A stretch of DNA of 36,505 bases, taken from contig DASWTP010000110.1 in the NCBI GenBank assembly GCA_036402075.1, positions 1-36,505 of the forward strand. Reading direction: 5' to 3'. Source of the DNA: Chryseosolibacter sp036402075. Lineage in GTDB: Bacteria; Bacteroidota; Bacteroidia; Cytophagales; Cyclobacteriaceae. Positions 8,796 to 17,575 of the stretch are shown in pieces; position 1 is the first letter of the stretch; each line of letters opens with the position of its first letter. The translations under genes were made by a program, and so were the position numbers. The notes under the pieces were generated by a model. That model saw nothing but the letters and a program-made list of their open reading frames with translations. It did not search any database and had not been told where the DNA came from.

Positions 8796-10340
8796 TCAGA
8801 TCTTTCGGAGTAAATTGTTAATGGAGCACGCATCAATCAGTTTCCCTTTCACGTCAGCAATTTTAACGCGGTCCTGCTTCATACTATCCCGATCGCGGAT
8901 GGTAACCGTGTTATCCTGAAGGGTCTGATGATCAATGGTGATGCAGTAAGGCGTGCCGATGGCGTCCTGCCTGCGATAGCGTTTTCCGATTGCATCTTTC
9001 TCCTCGTAGAAGCAGCGAAGGTCGTACTTCAGCTCGTTCATGATTTCCATGGCTTTCTCCGGAAGGCCGTCTTTCTTGGTCAATGGCAGGATAGCAACTT
9101 TATTTGGCGCTAACGGAGCGGGTATGCGCAGCACCACACGCTCACTTCCGTCTTCAAGTTTCTCTTCCTGGTAGGATTTGGCAAGAATACCAAGGAAACA
9201 ACGATCGAGGCCCACGGATGTTTCGACAACATACGGAACAAAGTTCTGGTTGTCTTCCGAATCAAAGTACTGAAGCTTCTTGCCGGAATACTTTTCATGA
9301 CTTTTCAGGTCAAAATCGGTGCGTGAATGTATGCCTTCCAACTCCTTAAAACCCATCGGGAAGTTAAACTGGATGTCGCACGCGGCATTTGCATAGTGAG
9401 CGAGATTCAGATGGTCGTGGTAGCGGTAGTTTTCCTGGCCGAGGCCTAGGGCAAGGTGCCACTTCAGGCGCTTCTCTTTCCAGAATTCATACCACTTCAT
9501 TTCTTCGCCTGGCTTCACAAAAAATTGCATCTCCATTTGCTCGAACTCACGCATGCGGAAGATAAACTGACGCGCAACGATCTCATTTCTGAAGGCTTTT
9601 CCTATCTGCGCAATCCCGAAAGGAATTTTCAACCGGCTCGTCTTCTGAACGTTGAGAAAATTTACAAAGATCCCTTGCGCAGTTTCCGGCCGCAGGTAAA
9701 TCTTGTTTGCCTCTTCGGCAACGGAACCTATCTCAGTCGAGAACATGAGGTTAAACTGGCGCACATCCGTCCAGTTTTTCGTCCCGCTGATGGGATCGGT
9801 GATCTCAAGGTCAAGAATGAGTTGCTTCATCGCGGCCATGTCGCCATTTCCAAGCGCCTCTTTCATTCGCGCGTTAGCTTCATCGATCTTCTTTTGATAT
9901 TCCAAAACACGCGGGTTGGTTGATTTGAACATCTCCGCGTTGAAGCTTTCGCCAAAACGCTTTGCAGCTTTCTCAACTTCCTTGTCGATCTTCTCTTCCA
10001 TCTTGGCGATGGCATCCTCCACCAGCACGTCAGCGCGGTATCGTTTTTTCGAATCCTTGTTGTCGACCATGGGGTCGTTGAATGCATCAACGTGGCCGGA
10101 GGCCTTCCAGGTAGTTGGATGCATGAAAATAGCGGCATCGATTCCAACAATATTATCGTGCAGCAGCGTCATGAACTTCCACCAGTATTCTTTGATGTTG
10201 TTTTTCAATTCAGCACCGTTCTGACCATAATCATACACGGCACTCAAGCCATCATAGATTTCGCTGGATGGAAAAATAAATCCGTACTCCTTTGCATGGG
10301 AGATAACATTCTTAAACAGGTTGTCTTCTACGTTCGCCAT
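8796..10340 (-). CDS. glyS: Glycyl-tRNA synthetase, single-chain (alpha2) type
   Basis: Attaches glycine to tRNA-Gly (class II synthetase). 514 residues beginning MANVEDNLFKNVISHAKEYGF. Class II features include GLSAVYDYGQNG near the start, the YLRPETAQGIFVNF block, RNEIVARQFIFRMREFEQMEMQFF (motif 2) and ETSVGLDRCFL (motif 3), followed by an anticodon-binding domain (APNKVAILPLTKKDG). This is the single-polypeptide type and not the alpha2-beta2 type. I chose the ATG at 10338-10340. The frame stays open to a GTG at 10397, but those 19 extra residues are not family-like and the promoter match at 10348-10355 falls inside them. The mtfA-like gene follows at a 3-nt gap. Confidence 0.97.
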   Translation of the reverse strand: MANVEDNLFKNVISHAKEYGFIFPSSEIYDGLSAVYDYGQNGAELKNNIKEYWWKFMTLLHDNIVGIDAAIFMHPTTWKASGHVDAFNDPMVDNKDSKKRYRADVLVEDAIAKMEEKIDKEVEKAAKRFGESFNAEMFKSTNPRVLEYQKKIDEANARMKEALGNGDMAAMKQLILDLEITDPISGTKNWTDVRQFNLMFSTEIGSVAEEANKIYLRPETAQGIFVNFLNVQKTSRLKIPFGIAQIGKAFRNEIVARQFIFRMREFEQMEMQFFVKPGEEMKWYEFWKEKRLKWHLALGLGQENYRYHDHLNLAHYANAACDIQFNFPMGFKELEGIHSRTDFDLKSHEKYSGKKLQYFDSEDNQNFVPYVVETSVGLDRCFLGILAKSYQEEKLEDGSERVVLRIPAPLAPNKVAILPLTKKDGLPEKAMEIMNELKYDLRCFYEEKDAIGKRYRRQDAIGTPYCITIDHQTLQDNTVTIRDRDSMKQDRVKIADVKGKLIDACSINNLLRKI

Positions 10341-10347
10341 AAGGGGA

Positions 10348-10355
10348 CAAAGATA
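10348..10355 (-). promoter_or_regulatory. glyS: -7 element immediately upstream of glyS
   Basis: The minus strand reads TATCTTTG, the same 8-mer as at ileS. It ends only seven bases before the ATG, so the predicted transcript start is 2-4 nt before the start codon, giving an almost leaderless mRNA. It also argues against the longer glyS start. Confidence 0.55.
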
Positions 10356-10397
10356 AGCGGGCCATGAGATTTTAACAGCGTTTTCAAAGGGTGCCAC

Positions 10398-10424
10398 AAA
10401 AAAATTTGCACAGCTGGTCGCAAA
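10398..10424 (-). terminator. Weak terminator-like hairpin after the antiporter gene
   Basis: On the minus strand TTTGC and GCAAA (10420-10424 and 10405-10409) form a 5-bp stem with a 10-base loop, followed directly by seven Ts. It lies about 85 bases beyond the antiporter stop. The stem is short, so the call is tentative. Confidence 0.35.
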
Positions 10425-10507
10425 ACGCTGCCGCGGAAATGAACAAATGCCAGTTAGGTTAATCGCCTAAAACACCTAAGCGACAAACGATGACACCTCG
10501 GATTTGC

Positions 10508-12694
10508 CTATTGTTTGGTTGGCTTGAGGATCAGCACGGATGGCGTATGGGGCAGCCAGCTTTCCCGGATCCTGGTCAGATCTTTCCAGCCGGAATAGGA
10601 AACAAGAACCAGGTTAAACGTATTCAGGAACTCCTGCGGCAAAGCATGGGTTTCGTGAATCTGTACAACGTTTGGATTTTCGTTGTTAATCTTGTCTACC
10701 GCCATGGAGAAGATCGTGTTGTTTTTGATCAATCGGTTGGGATCTGACAGCGTGACTTTCGCGTTGTTGTTTTGGATAAATCGCTCTGCGAATGAGATGA
10801 GGAAAAGGTCATTAAAATCCTGGAGCTGAACGAGGATTCGGTCCGCCACCTCAAAATCGCGATCGACCAGCACGCCTACGTGGCAGGAGGTGTCTTCTAA
10901 AAAGCTTTTTACCTTTCCCCCAACAACATCTTCGCTAAAAACCGAGTGCGAACTTCCTACCAAAAGCAGATCGTATTTGCCGCGGGAAGCCTCACTCTTA
11001 ATCTCTTTATTGATATCATGGCTGGCGCGATACAACGTTTTGATTTTGATACCGAGGTTTTCCGCCTCGTGCTGCACAAGGCGAAAGCTTTCACGTTCGT
11101 ATTCTTTAGCGTCTTTCGGATTGATGTCGGAGCTGGGCGTAAGGTGAAAGGCCGTAATATCAGCGTTATGTTTTTTGTGCGTGAGCTGATCCGCAAGACG
11201 CAATAATTTTTTTCCTTTTATGGCCGGACCAAATGACAGCAGCACTTTGAAAAGCTCACCGTCCTTCCTTGCCGAGGCTTCTTCTTTTTGCGGAAAAATG
11301 TAGTTGATGGCATCGAGGGCAGGGCCGGTCATAAAGGTGGTGACCAGCGCCATGATCACAAGCATCGCAAAGATTTCCGGTGACAGCACGCCAAGATCAT
11401 ATCCGATATTCAAAACGATGAGCTCCATCAGGCCTCGCGTATTCATCAATGCACCAATTGATAAACTCTCTTTCCACGTTTGTCCGACAAATTTCGCAGC
11501 GAAAGCACTTCCGCCAAATTTTCCAGCTACTGCCGTCAACACGATCCATCCGCAAACTACCCACAGGTGACTTTCGTTTAGCAACCCGATTTGTGTTCGC
11601 AAACCTGTGAACACAAAGAACAGCGGCAAAAGGAGCACAAGGCTCACGTCTTCCACCTTTTCCATCAGAATTCTTCTAAAGTCGAAATTCGGAGGCATGA
11701 TCACACCCGCAAGGAAGGCCCCAAACAAAGCATGGATGCCAATAATCTCTGCTGAATAAGCTGAACCCAGAAGGATCAAAAAAGAAAAAGCAACAATAGG
11801 TTTGCTGATGGTTTCGCGGTGGGAATAAATTCTTCCGATGCGCTTAAGAAAAGGGTGTACTAAAAAAATCATCGCCAGCACGTAGGCAATCGCAAGGACG
11901 ATCGTAAAGAGGGCGCTCGTGAATGTTCCCGCTTTCACAATCGCAATAACAGCTGCAAGGATGCACCACGCAGTTACGTCATCGGCAGCGGCACAGGTAA
12001 TGGCAATGCTCCCGAGGCGTGTTTTTGTAAGGTCACGCTCCTGAATGACGCGCGCCAAAACCGGGAACGCAGTAATACTCATCGCGATTCCCATGAACAA
12101 CGCAAATGCGGTGAAACCGATATTCTCAGGTGCGAAGTCTTCGTACAGGTAATATGCCAGGCCCATGCCCAGTGCATACGGAATGATGATGCTGGCGTGG
12201 CTGATCACAACAGCGTCATGAGCCTGGTTTCGCAAAACTTTCAGGTCAAGCTCCATGCCGATCACATACATGAAAAGGATCAACCCAACCTGACTTAGGA
12301 ACTGCAGGTTTGCGAGCGACTCTTTTGGAAAAAGAAAAAGAGAAAATTCAGGGAAGAACAATCCAATGACCGATGGCCCGAGTACGATTCCTGCAACAAT
12401 TTCCCCAATCACAGTAGGCTGACCAATTTTATTGAAGATGAAACCAAAGATCCTTGAGACAATGATAATGGAAGCGATCTGCAGGAGTAGAATCGCTAAC
12501 GGATGAACCAGGTTATGGGAGAATGAATCTTTGAACAATTGAAAAGCCGGAGTCGCATCCGCTTTCTCGGCAGCCTGAACAACGCTACGTCCTTCTTCCA
12601 GATGCTGTCCCTGCATGGTGATCAGGTACATCATTCCGCCAAAAAGGACAATGACAATAATGTAAAAAATGATTGTCCGGTTGTTTTTTCCCAT
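10508..12694 (-). CDS. CPA2-family cation/proton antiporter with C-terminal USP-like domain
   Basis: 728 residues. After an N-terminal membrane segment (about 8-26) and a short spacer, residues 60-460 form a Na+/H+ exchanger domain: GQPTVIGEIVAGIVLGPSVIG near 91-111, MYVIGMELDL, and the paired acidic residues D238-D239 in CAAADDVTAW, the ion-binding site of CPA2 antiporters. Residues about 480-728 form a soluble domain resembling universal stress protein folds (DLLLVGSSHSVFSED, ILVQLQDFNDLFLI), often a regulatory module in this family. It likely exchanges Na+ or K+ for protons at the inner membrane; the ion cannot be assigned. It has its own -7 match 20 bases upstream and follows mazG by 50 bases. 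Confidence 0.9.
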   Translation of the reverse strand: MGKNNRTIIFYIIVIVLFGGMMYLITMQGQHLEEGRSVVQAAEKADATPAFQLFKDSFSHNLVHPLAILLLQIASIIIVSRIFGFIFNKIGQPTVIGEIVAGIVLGPSVIGLFFPEFSLFLFPKESLANLQFLSQVGLILFMYVIGMELDLKVLRNQAHDAVVISHASIIIPYALGMGLAYYLYEDFAPENIGFTAFALFMGIAMSITAFPVLARVIQERDLTKTRLGSIAITCAAADDVTAWCILAAVIAIVKAGTFTSALFTIVLAIAYVLAMIFLVHPFLKRIGRIYSHRETISKPIVAFSFLILLGSAYSAEIIGIHALFGAFLAGVIMPPNFDFRRILMEKVEDVSLVLLLPLFFVFTGLRTQIGLLNESHLWVVCGWIVLTAVAGKFGGSAFAAKFVGQTWKESLSIGALMNTRGLMELIVLNIGYDLGVLSPEIFAMLVIMALVTTFMTGPALDAINYIFPQKEEASARKDGELFKVLLSFGPAIKGKKLLRLADQLTHKKHNADITAFHLTPSSDINPKDAKEYERESFRLVQHEAENLGIKIKTLYRASHDINKEIKSEASRGKYDLLLVGSSHSVFSEDVVGGKVKSFLEDTSCHVGVLVDRDFEVADRILVQLQDFNDLFLISFAERFIQNNNAKVTLSDPNRLIKNNTIFSMAVDKINNENPNVVQIHETHALPQEFLNTFNLVLVSYSGWKDLTRIRESWLPHTPSVLILKPTKQ

Positions 12695-12713
12695 CCTGCT
12701 TAAAAATCGAATT

Positions 12714-12721
12714 CAAAAGTA
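12714..12721 (-). promoter_or_regulatory. -7 element for the antiporter gene
   Basis: The minus strand reads TACTTTTG, a perfect TAnnTTTG match, about 20 bases before the ATG. A TTTG lies 15 bases further upstream, somewhat closer than the usual -33 spacing. Confidence 0.5.
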
Positions 12722-12744
12722 AAAAATTATTGGACCAAAAGGTG

Positions 12745-13557
12745 TCAGAGCTTTTTGGCTTCGTTCCAGTACACGTCCATTTCTGCGAGCGACATCTCGC
12801 CAAGTACTTTGCCATCTTTGGCAGATGCATTTTCGAGGTATTGAAAACGTTTGATGAATTTTTTGTTGGTGCGTTCAAGGGCCTCCTCCGGATCGATATC
12901 AATAAAGCGGGCGTAGTTAACCAAAGAGAATAGCAGATCACCGAACTCTGCCATGGCTTTCTCTTTGTTTATTGCTTCGTTTTTTTCAGCGTTAAATTCC
13001 TTTTTAAATTCCTGCATCTCCTCTTCTACTTTCTCCCACACCTGTTCCTTTTTCTCCCAGTCGAAACCAACACCACGCGCTTTATCCTGGATTCGGATAG
13101 CTTTGACGAGGGCCGGCAAAGACTTCGGAACACCTTCAAGCACGGATTTATTTCCGGTCTTTAGTTTTATTTTCTCCCAGTTGGCTTTTACTGTCTCTTC
13201 ATCGTTTGCCACAACGTCCCCGTAAATATGCGGATGGCGTTCAACCAGTTTATCGCAGATGGCATTTAAAACATCGGCCACATCAAAGGCCTTCTTCTCA
13301 GAAGCGATCCTGGAATAAAAAACCATGTGAAGCATCAGGTCGCCTAATTCCTTTTTTATCTCGTTCAAATTTCCTTCCAGGATGGAGTCGGAAAGCTCGT
13401 AGGTTTCTTCGATGGTCAGGTGCCGAAGCGATTCAAGCGTTTGCTTTTTATCCCACGGACAATTTTCCCGCAGCTCGTCCATGATGGTGAGCAGCCGGTC
13501 GAAAGCAGCAATTTTCTCTTTTCGTCTAAAATCGGGAGTTGATGCAGGTTTTGCCAT
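12745..13557 (-). CDS. mazG: Nucleoside triphosphate pyrophosphohydrolase MazG
   Basis: Hydrolyses (d)NTPs to the monophosphate and PPi; a house-cleaning enzyme linked to removal of abnormal nucleotides. The N-terminal domain carries the MazG signature: FDRLLTIMDELRENCPWDKKQT, then EETYEL with ELGDLMLHMVFYS (the EExx...ExxD metal site). The second domain repeats it as EFKKEFNAEKNEAINKEKAMAEFGDLLFSLVNYARFI. The length of 270 residues fits the two-domain E. coli-type enzyme. I use the ATG at 13555-13557 (MAKPASTPDFRRKEK); a TTG at 13567-13569 in frame would add four residues. The antiporter gene lies 50 bases downstream. Confidence 0.95.
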   Translation of the reverse strand: MAKPASTPDFRRKEKIAAFDRLLTIMDELRENCPWDKKQTLESLRHLTIEETYELSDSILEGNLNEIKKELGDLMLHMVFYSRIASEKKAFDVADVLNAICDKLVERHPHIYGDVVANDEETVKANWEKIKLKTGNKSVLEGVPKSLPALVKAIRIQDKARGVGFDWEKKEQVWEKVEEEMQEFKKEFNAEKNEAINKEKAMAEFGDLLFSLVNYARFIDIDPEEALERTNKKFIKRFQYLENASAKDGKVLGEMSLAEMDVYWNEAKKL

Positions 13558-13578
13558 GGGTGTAGTCAAAAAGTTCCG

Positions 13579-13612
13579 GAAAGGTACTTAAATCCATTTC
13601 GCCAGGTACAAA
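13579..13612 (-). promoter_or_regulatory. mazG: Possible mazG promoter
   Basis: On the minus strand TTTG (13609-13612) and TACCTTTC (13579-13586, 7 of 8 to an extended TAnnTTTG reading) are separated by 22 bases, roughly the Bacteroidota -33/-7 layout. The last G of the -7 element is missing, so this is weak. Confidence 0.35.
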
Positions 13613-13654
13613 TAAAATGCTTTTCCGAAACTAACGAAGAGGCGCAAAAGCTGT

Positions 13655-13662
13655 TAAATTTG
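13655..13662 (+). promoter_or_regulatory. glmM: -7 element for glmM
   Basis: TAAATTTG, a perfect TAnnTTTG match, ending 22 bases before the GTG start of glmM. No -33 TTTG is clear. Confidence 0.5.
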
Positions 13663-13684
13663 CGACACTTTAATAAAAGATCTC

Positions 13685-15091
13685 GTGGCATTAATAAAAT
13701 CGATCTCTGGAATCAGAGGAACCATTGGCGGAAGCACTGGCGACAACCTTACTCCGCTCGACATCGTAAAATTCGCGGCCGCTTACGGTTCGTGGATCAA
13801 AATGAAAAACCAAACCCCGAAAGTGATTATCGGCCGTGATGCCCGGTTGTCCGGGGAAATGGTAAGTTCGCTGGTAACCTCAACACTACAGGGACTTGGA
13901 ATCGATGTGATCGACCTCGGCCTTTCAACAACACCAACGGTAGAAATGGCGGTGGTCTGGGAGAAAGCCGATGGTGGCATTATCCTCACAGCAAGTCATA
14001 ACCCCATCCAGTGGAACGCACTCAAGCTTCTGAACGAAAAAGGCGAGTTTATTTCGGGAGATGACGGAAAGAACGTGCTCGAAATTGCGGAAAACGAAGA
14101 CTTTGAATTTGCCCAGGTTACAAAACTGGGACACTATCAGAAGAAAGATGGATACATCAGCAAACACATTGAAGAAATTCTGAAACTTCCTCTGGTAGAT
14201 GTTGAAGCGGTACGCAAACGTGGATTCACTATTGTGGTTGATGCCGTAAACTCAACCGGTGGAATTGCTGTCCCTAAACTTCTCAAGGCGATGGGCGTGT
14301 CCGTGAAGGAATTGTACTGCGAGCCCACCGGTCATTTCCCGCACAACCCCGAACCCCTTCCGGAACACCTGACGGACATCGCGCGTGAGATTGTAAAAGG
14401 AAAATATGATTTGGGAATCGTGGTTGACCCGGATGTCGATCGACTTGCCATGGTTTGTGAAGACGGCTCTCCTTTTGGAGAAGAGTATACACTCGTGGCT
14501 GTAGCCGACTATGTGCTAAATGCGGGAAAGAAAAAGAACGGTAACACCGTGTCAAACCTGTCAAGCACGCGTGCACTGCAGGATATTACCGAGAAAGCCG
14601 GTGGCAAGTATTCTGCCTCTGCAGTAGGCGAGGTGCACGTTGTAACGATGATGAAAAACACCGAAGCGGTAATCGGAGGCGAAGGGAACGGTGGAATTAT
14701 TTATCCGGATCTTCACTACGGGCGCGATGCACTGGTGGGAATCGCGTTGTTCCTCACCCACCTCGCCAAGTCTAACATGACAGCGCTTCGACTGAGAAAA
14801 ACTTATCCAAACTATTTCATTTCGAAAAACAAAATCGAATTGACGCGCGACATCAACGTTGACAAAATTCTTGACAACGTGATGAAAAAATATAAGAAGC
14901 AACCGATCAGTACGGTAGATGGTGTTCGGATCGAATTTGATAAAGAGTGGGTTCATCTACGCAAGTCAAATACGGAACCGATCATCCGGATTTATGCAGA
15001 GTCTGACATGGAGACCAAAGCCGACAACCTGGCGAAGAAGATCATGACCGACATTAAGGAGATCATTGCCGAGAAGCTGAGAGCGAGTTAA
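13685..15091 (+). CDS. glmM: Phosphoglucosamine mutase (alpha-D-phosphohexomutase family)
   Basis: Interconverts glucosamine-6-P and glucosamine-1-P for UDP-GlcNAc and peptidoglycan synthesis. 468 residues with all four family sites: catalytic Ser104 in TASHNP (102-107), metal-binding DPDVDR (248-253), sugar-binding GEGNGG (332-337) and phosphate-binding RKSNTEP (426-432). The MALIKSISGIRGTIGG start is typical of Bacteroidota members annotated as GlmM; a phosphomannomutase or phosphoglucomutase role cannot be excluded from motifs alone. The start codon is GTG (13685-13687), about 20 bases after a -7 match. The stop codon overlaps the first copy of a 13-bp direct repeat (15088-15100). Confidence 0.9.
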   Translation: MALIKSISGIRGTIGGSTGDNLTPLDIVKFAAAYGSWIKMKNQTPKVIIGRDARLSGEMVSSLVTSTLQGLGIDVIDLGLSTTPTVEMAVVWEKADGGIILTASHNPIQWNALKLLNEKGEFISGDDGKNVLEIAENEDFEFAQVTKLGHYQKKDGYISKHIEEILKLPLVDVEAVRKRGFTIVVDAVNSTGGIAVPKLLKAMGVSVKELYCEPTGHFPHNPEPLPEHLTDIAREIVKGKYDLGIVVDPDVDRLAMVCEDGSPFGEEYTLVAVADYVLNAGKKKNGNTVSNLSSTRALQDITEKAGGKYSASAVGEVHVVTMMKNTEAVIGGEGNGGIIYPDLHYGRDALVGIALFLTHLAKSNMTALRLRKTYPNYFISKNKIELTRDINVDKILDNVMKKYKKQPISTVDGVRIEFDKEWVHLRKSNTEPIIRIYAESDMETKADNLAKKIMTDIKEIIAEKLRAS

Positions 15092-15123
15092 TGTGCCAAT
15101 AAATTAATGTGCCAATATGCCAA
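15088..15123. repeat. 13-bp direct repeat overlapping the glmM stop codon
   Basis: TTAATGTGCCAAT occurs at 15088-15100 and again at 15104-15116 (16-base period), followed by a partial copy ATGCCAAT. The first copy contains the TAA stop of glmM. It belongs to the same style of intergenic word repeat seen elsewhere in the window. Confidence 0.75.
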
Positions 15124-15127
15124 TGAA

Positions 15128-15174
15128 TGGTCCCGCATCGTCCCCTAAACCGGAGACGATGCTTGACAGGGCCA
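15128..15174 (+). other. Strong hairpin between glmM and the cysteine desulfurase
   Basis: A perfect 8-bp stem GCATCGTC (15135-15142) / GACGATGC (15155-15162) closes a 12-base loop, with inner CC/GG pairing possible. It is extended by outer pairing of TGG-T-CCC (15128-15134) with GGGCCA (15169-15174) across a TTGACA bulge. No T-tract follows, so this is either an atypical terminator for glmM or a structured leader or intergenic RNA. Confidence 0.5.
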
Positions 15175-15197
15175 CTAACAACAAAAACAAAAAGTAG

Positions 15198-15205
15198 TAA
15201 CTTTG
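15198..15205 (+). promoter_or_regulatory. -7 element for the cysteine desulfurase gene
   Basis: TAACTTTG, a perfect TAnnTTTG match, 17 bases before the ATG at 15223. It indicates that the gene can be transcribed separately from glmM. Confidence 0.55.
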
Positions 15206-15222
15206 CAGATATTTAGATTCAG

Positions 15223-16359
15223 ATGAGAGTTTACCTTGACAACGCGGCAACAACACCCCTTGATCCTGAAGTATTTGAGGCAATGAAGCCTTTTATGCTC
15301 GAAGATTTCGGGAATCCTTCGTCCACGCATTCGCACGGCAGAAAAGTACGTGCAGCGGTGGAGTCGGCCCGCAAGAAGGTAGCAGAGCTGCTCAACTGCA
15401 CCCCTGGCGAAATCATTTTTACCTCAGGCGGAACGGAAGCAGACAATGCCATCATCAGAAGCGCGGTTGCCACGTACAATATCAAGAACATCATCTCATC
15501 GCCAATTGAGCATCATGCTGTGACACATACCGTTGAGCTGATGGGCAAATCGGGCATCGCCACGCATATGGTTAACCTTGATTCAAAGGGGCACGTAGAT
15601 GTTGCACACCTGGAAGATTTGTTGAAAAAATATCCGGGGTCATTGGTTTCACTAATGCATGCAAATAACGAAATCGGAAACCTGCTTGACCTGAAGCTTG
15701 TTGGCGATCTTTGTGCGGCAAACAACGCATTCCTTCATTCAGATACGGTTCAAACAGTTGGCCACTATAAACACGACATGAAAGTTCTTCAGGTGTGTGG
15801 AATGGCAGCTGCTGCCCACAAGTTTCACGGACCAAAAGGCTGTGGGTTTATGTTCATCCGCAAAGACAAAAAAATTCATGCGTTTATTCACGGTGGTGCG
15901 CAAGAACGCAATATGCGCGGTGGAACCGAAAACGTTTATGGAATCATCGGTTTAGCGAAAGCCCTGGAGATTGCCTATCGCGACATGGACGAGCATACTC
16001 GGCACATCGAGGGCCTGAAGAGCCGCATGATTGAAAAATTGAAGGATCAGATTCCTGGCGTAACATTTAATGGTGATTCCGCAAACCTCAAGAAGAGCCT
16101 ATATACTGTGCTGAATGTTAGCCTTCCGGAGTCAGACGAAAGCGACATGCTGTTATTCAATCTTGATCTCTCTGGAATTTCCGCTTCTGGCGGTAGCGCT
16201 TGTTCAAGTGGCGCCACTACTGGTTCTCATGTGCTTGGAGCGCTCTACCCCGGATCTAAAAGAGGCGCTGTCAGATTCTCCTTCAGCAAATACAATACTG
16301 CTGACGATATTGACTTTGCGGTAAGTAAACTTGCAGAGTTTTATAAGGTGGCGGTTTAA
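15223..16359 (+). CDS. Cysteine desulfurase (NifS/IscS-type, PLP-dependent)
   Basis: Releases sulfur from cysteine as a persulfide for Fe-S cluster or thio-cofactor synthesis. 378 residues beginning MRVYLDNAATTPLDP, the class V aminotransferase start. The PLP lysine is K200 in AHKFHGPKG, and the persulfide-carrying cysteine is C327 in SGGSACSSG, the long flexible-loop form of group I (NifS/IscS) and not the SufS type. GGTEADN (about 69-75) contacts PLP, and QERNMRGGTEN (about 225-235) is the usual family block. No scaffold gene (iscU) or regulator is adjacent, so it could instead serve tRNA thiolation; I therefore give no gene symbol. The neighbouring aminotransferase gene is convergent. Confidence 0.92.
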   Translation: MRVYLDNAATTPLDPEVFEAMKPFMLEDFGNPSSTHSHGRKVRAAVESARKKVAELLNCTPGEIIFTSGGTEADNAIIRSAVATYNIKNIISSPIEHHAVTHTVELMGKSGIATHMVNLDSKGHVDVAHLEDLLKKYPGSLVSLMHANNEIGNLLDLKLVGDLCAANNAFLHSDTVQTVGHYKHDMKVLQVCGMAAAAHKFHGPKGCGFMFIRKDKKIHAFIHGGAQERNMRGGTENVYGIIGLAKALEIAYRDMDEHTRHIEGLKSRMIEKLKDQIPGVTFNGDSANLKKSLYTVLNVSLPESDESDMLLFNLDLSGISASGGSACSSGATTGSHVLGALYPGSKRGAVRFSFSKYNTADDIDFAVSKLAEFYKVAV

Positions 16360-16387
16360 AACTTTAGTTTGTAGCTTATAGTTTGTC

Positions 16388-16409
16388 GTTAAGGTGTTAG
16401 TCACCTAAC
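16388..16409. other. Small hairpin between convergent genes
   Basis: GTTAAGGTG and CACCTAAC pair around TTAGT with one bulged A. It lies in the 74-base gap between two convergent stop codons, where a bidirectional terminator would be expected, but neither side has a T-tract. The flanking TTTAGTTTGTAGCTTATAGT is another degenerate word repeat. Confidence 0.35.
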
Positions 16410-16433
16410 TAAAACAACAACCAACAAACTCCA

Positions 16434-17573
16434 CTACGCCAGTTGGTCATACGCCTTCACAAACGTCTTCATCTCATCTGCTGTGCCAATGCTCACGCGA
16501 AGCCACTGCATTCCTTTGTAATCCCACACGCGAATTGCGATTCCCTGTTGTGCGAGTTGACTCAATTTCCCCTGCGCATCCGCTTTCGGATCGAACATCA
16601 CAAAATTTGTCACTGACTTGCCGTAGAAATACCCTTTCTTGTCGAGGTAGTCGGTGAGAATTTTCCTCGCCTCCGCGTTCTTCTTCCTGGACATGTCCAT
16701 GAAGGCGGTATCGCCAAGGCTGGCTTTTGCCGCTGCAATCGCTAACTGGTTGTTCGGGATTCCGGGATGATTCTTCTGGATCTTTCGGATGATCTCAGGC
16801 TTAGCGATGATGTAGCCGATACGCAATCCCGCCAATCCGTAAATCTTTGAAAACGTCCTGGACACAATTACATTACTTCCTTTTTTAACCAGATCCACCA
16901 TCGACACCTGGTTCGCTGGATCGAGAAATTCAATATAGGCTTCATCGGAAAACACCGGCACTTTTTTCGAAATCTCTTCTGTGAAGGCTTTTACAACAGC
17001 AGAATCCACCAACGTTCCTGTTGGGTTGTTGGGATTACAAATGAAGACAAGTCGTGTATCGTCTTTTAGCTGGCGCGCCACGGCATCGTAGTCGTAGGCA
17101 AGCTGGTCATTCATATTTACTTTATCCCAGGTGGCTTTAAAAACCTCTGCGTAGTTCATCAGCATTGGGAAGGTAGGAAAGCCGGAAAGAATTCTTCCGC
17201 CTTCAAGGGAGAACGCTGCACCTGTCGCGCACAACAAATCACCCGAGCCAGCGCCAATCAGGACGTGATCGACAGTAACTCCTTCATGAGCAGCGAGGGT
17301 TTCTTTGAACTCATTCACCACCTGAAACGGATAGCGGTTTGCCTCCGAGAGCGTTTGCTGAATTGCCTGCCTGGCTTTTTCCGAAGGGCCGTATGGATTT
17401 TCATTGGATCCCAGTCGGATCTTCATTGGCGGCAAAAGCGGGTTTACTCCGAAGAAAACGCGTTCCGCCTGACTCATAGGCGCTGCCATGAGTTGATTGG
17501 ATAGCCCTGCGCCCAATGGCAACCCGGCTGCCATTGCCAATGTGGTTTTCAGCCATTCTCTGCGTGTGTTCAT
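16434..17573 (-). CDS. Tat-exported HisC-like PLP aminotransferase
   Basis: 379 residues. The N-terminus MNTRREWLKTTLAMAAGLPLG is a twin-arginine signal (R4-R5, then a hydrophobic stretch), so the protein is predicted to cross the inner membrane already folded with its cofactor. The body is a class I/II aminotransferase of the histidinol-phosphate type: RLGSNENPYGPS (53-64), CNPNNPTG (179-186), SDEAYIEF (209-216) and the PLP lysine K243 in TFSKIYGLAGLRIGY. Histidinol phosphate is cytoplasmic, so the real substrate is probably different and unknown. I use the ATG at 17571-17573; a TTG at 17580-17582 is also in frame. The ATG starts two bases after the stop of the lipocalin-like gene, indicating translational coupling. 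Confidence 0.88.
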   Translation of the reverse strand: MNTRREWLKTTLAMAAGLPLGAGLSNQLMAAPMSQAERVFFGVNPLLPPMKIRLGSNENPYGPSEKARQAIQQTLSEANRYPFQVVNEFKETLAAHEGVTVDHVLIGAGSGDLLCATGAAFSLEGGRILSGFPTFPMLMNYAEVFKATWDKVNMNDQLAYDYDAVARQLKDDTRLVFICNPNNPTGTLVDSAVVKAFTEEISKKVPVFSDEAYIEFLDPANQVSMVDLVKKGSNVIVSRTFSKIYGLAGLRIGYIIAKPEIIRKIQKNHPGIPNNQLAIAAAKASLGDTAFMDMSRKKNAEARKILTDYLDKKGYFYGKSVTNFVMFDPKADAQGKLSQLAQQGIAIRVWDYKGMQWLRVSIGTADEMKTFVKAYDQLA

Positions 17574-17575
17574 AT

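Noticed and set aside
10341..10397. N-terminal extension of glyS to the GTG at 10397
   Set aside because: It would place the -7 promoter element inside the coding region and the residues are not family-like.
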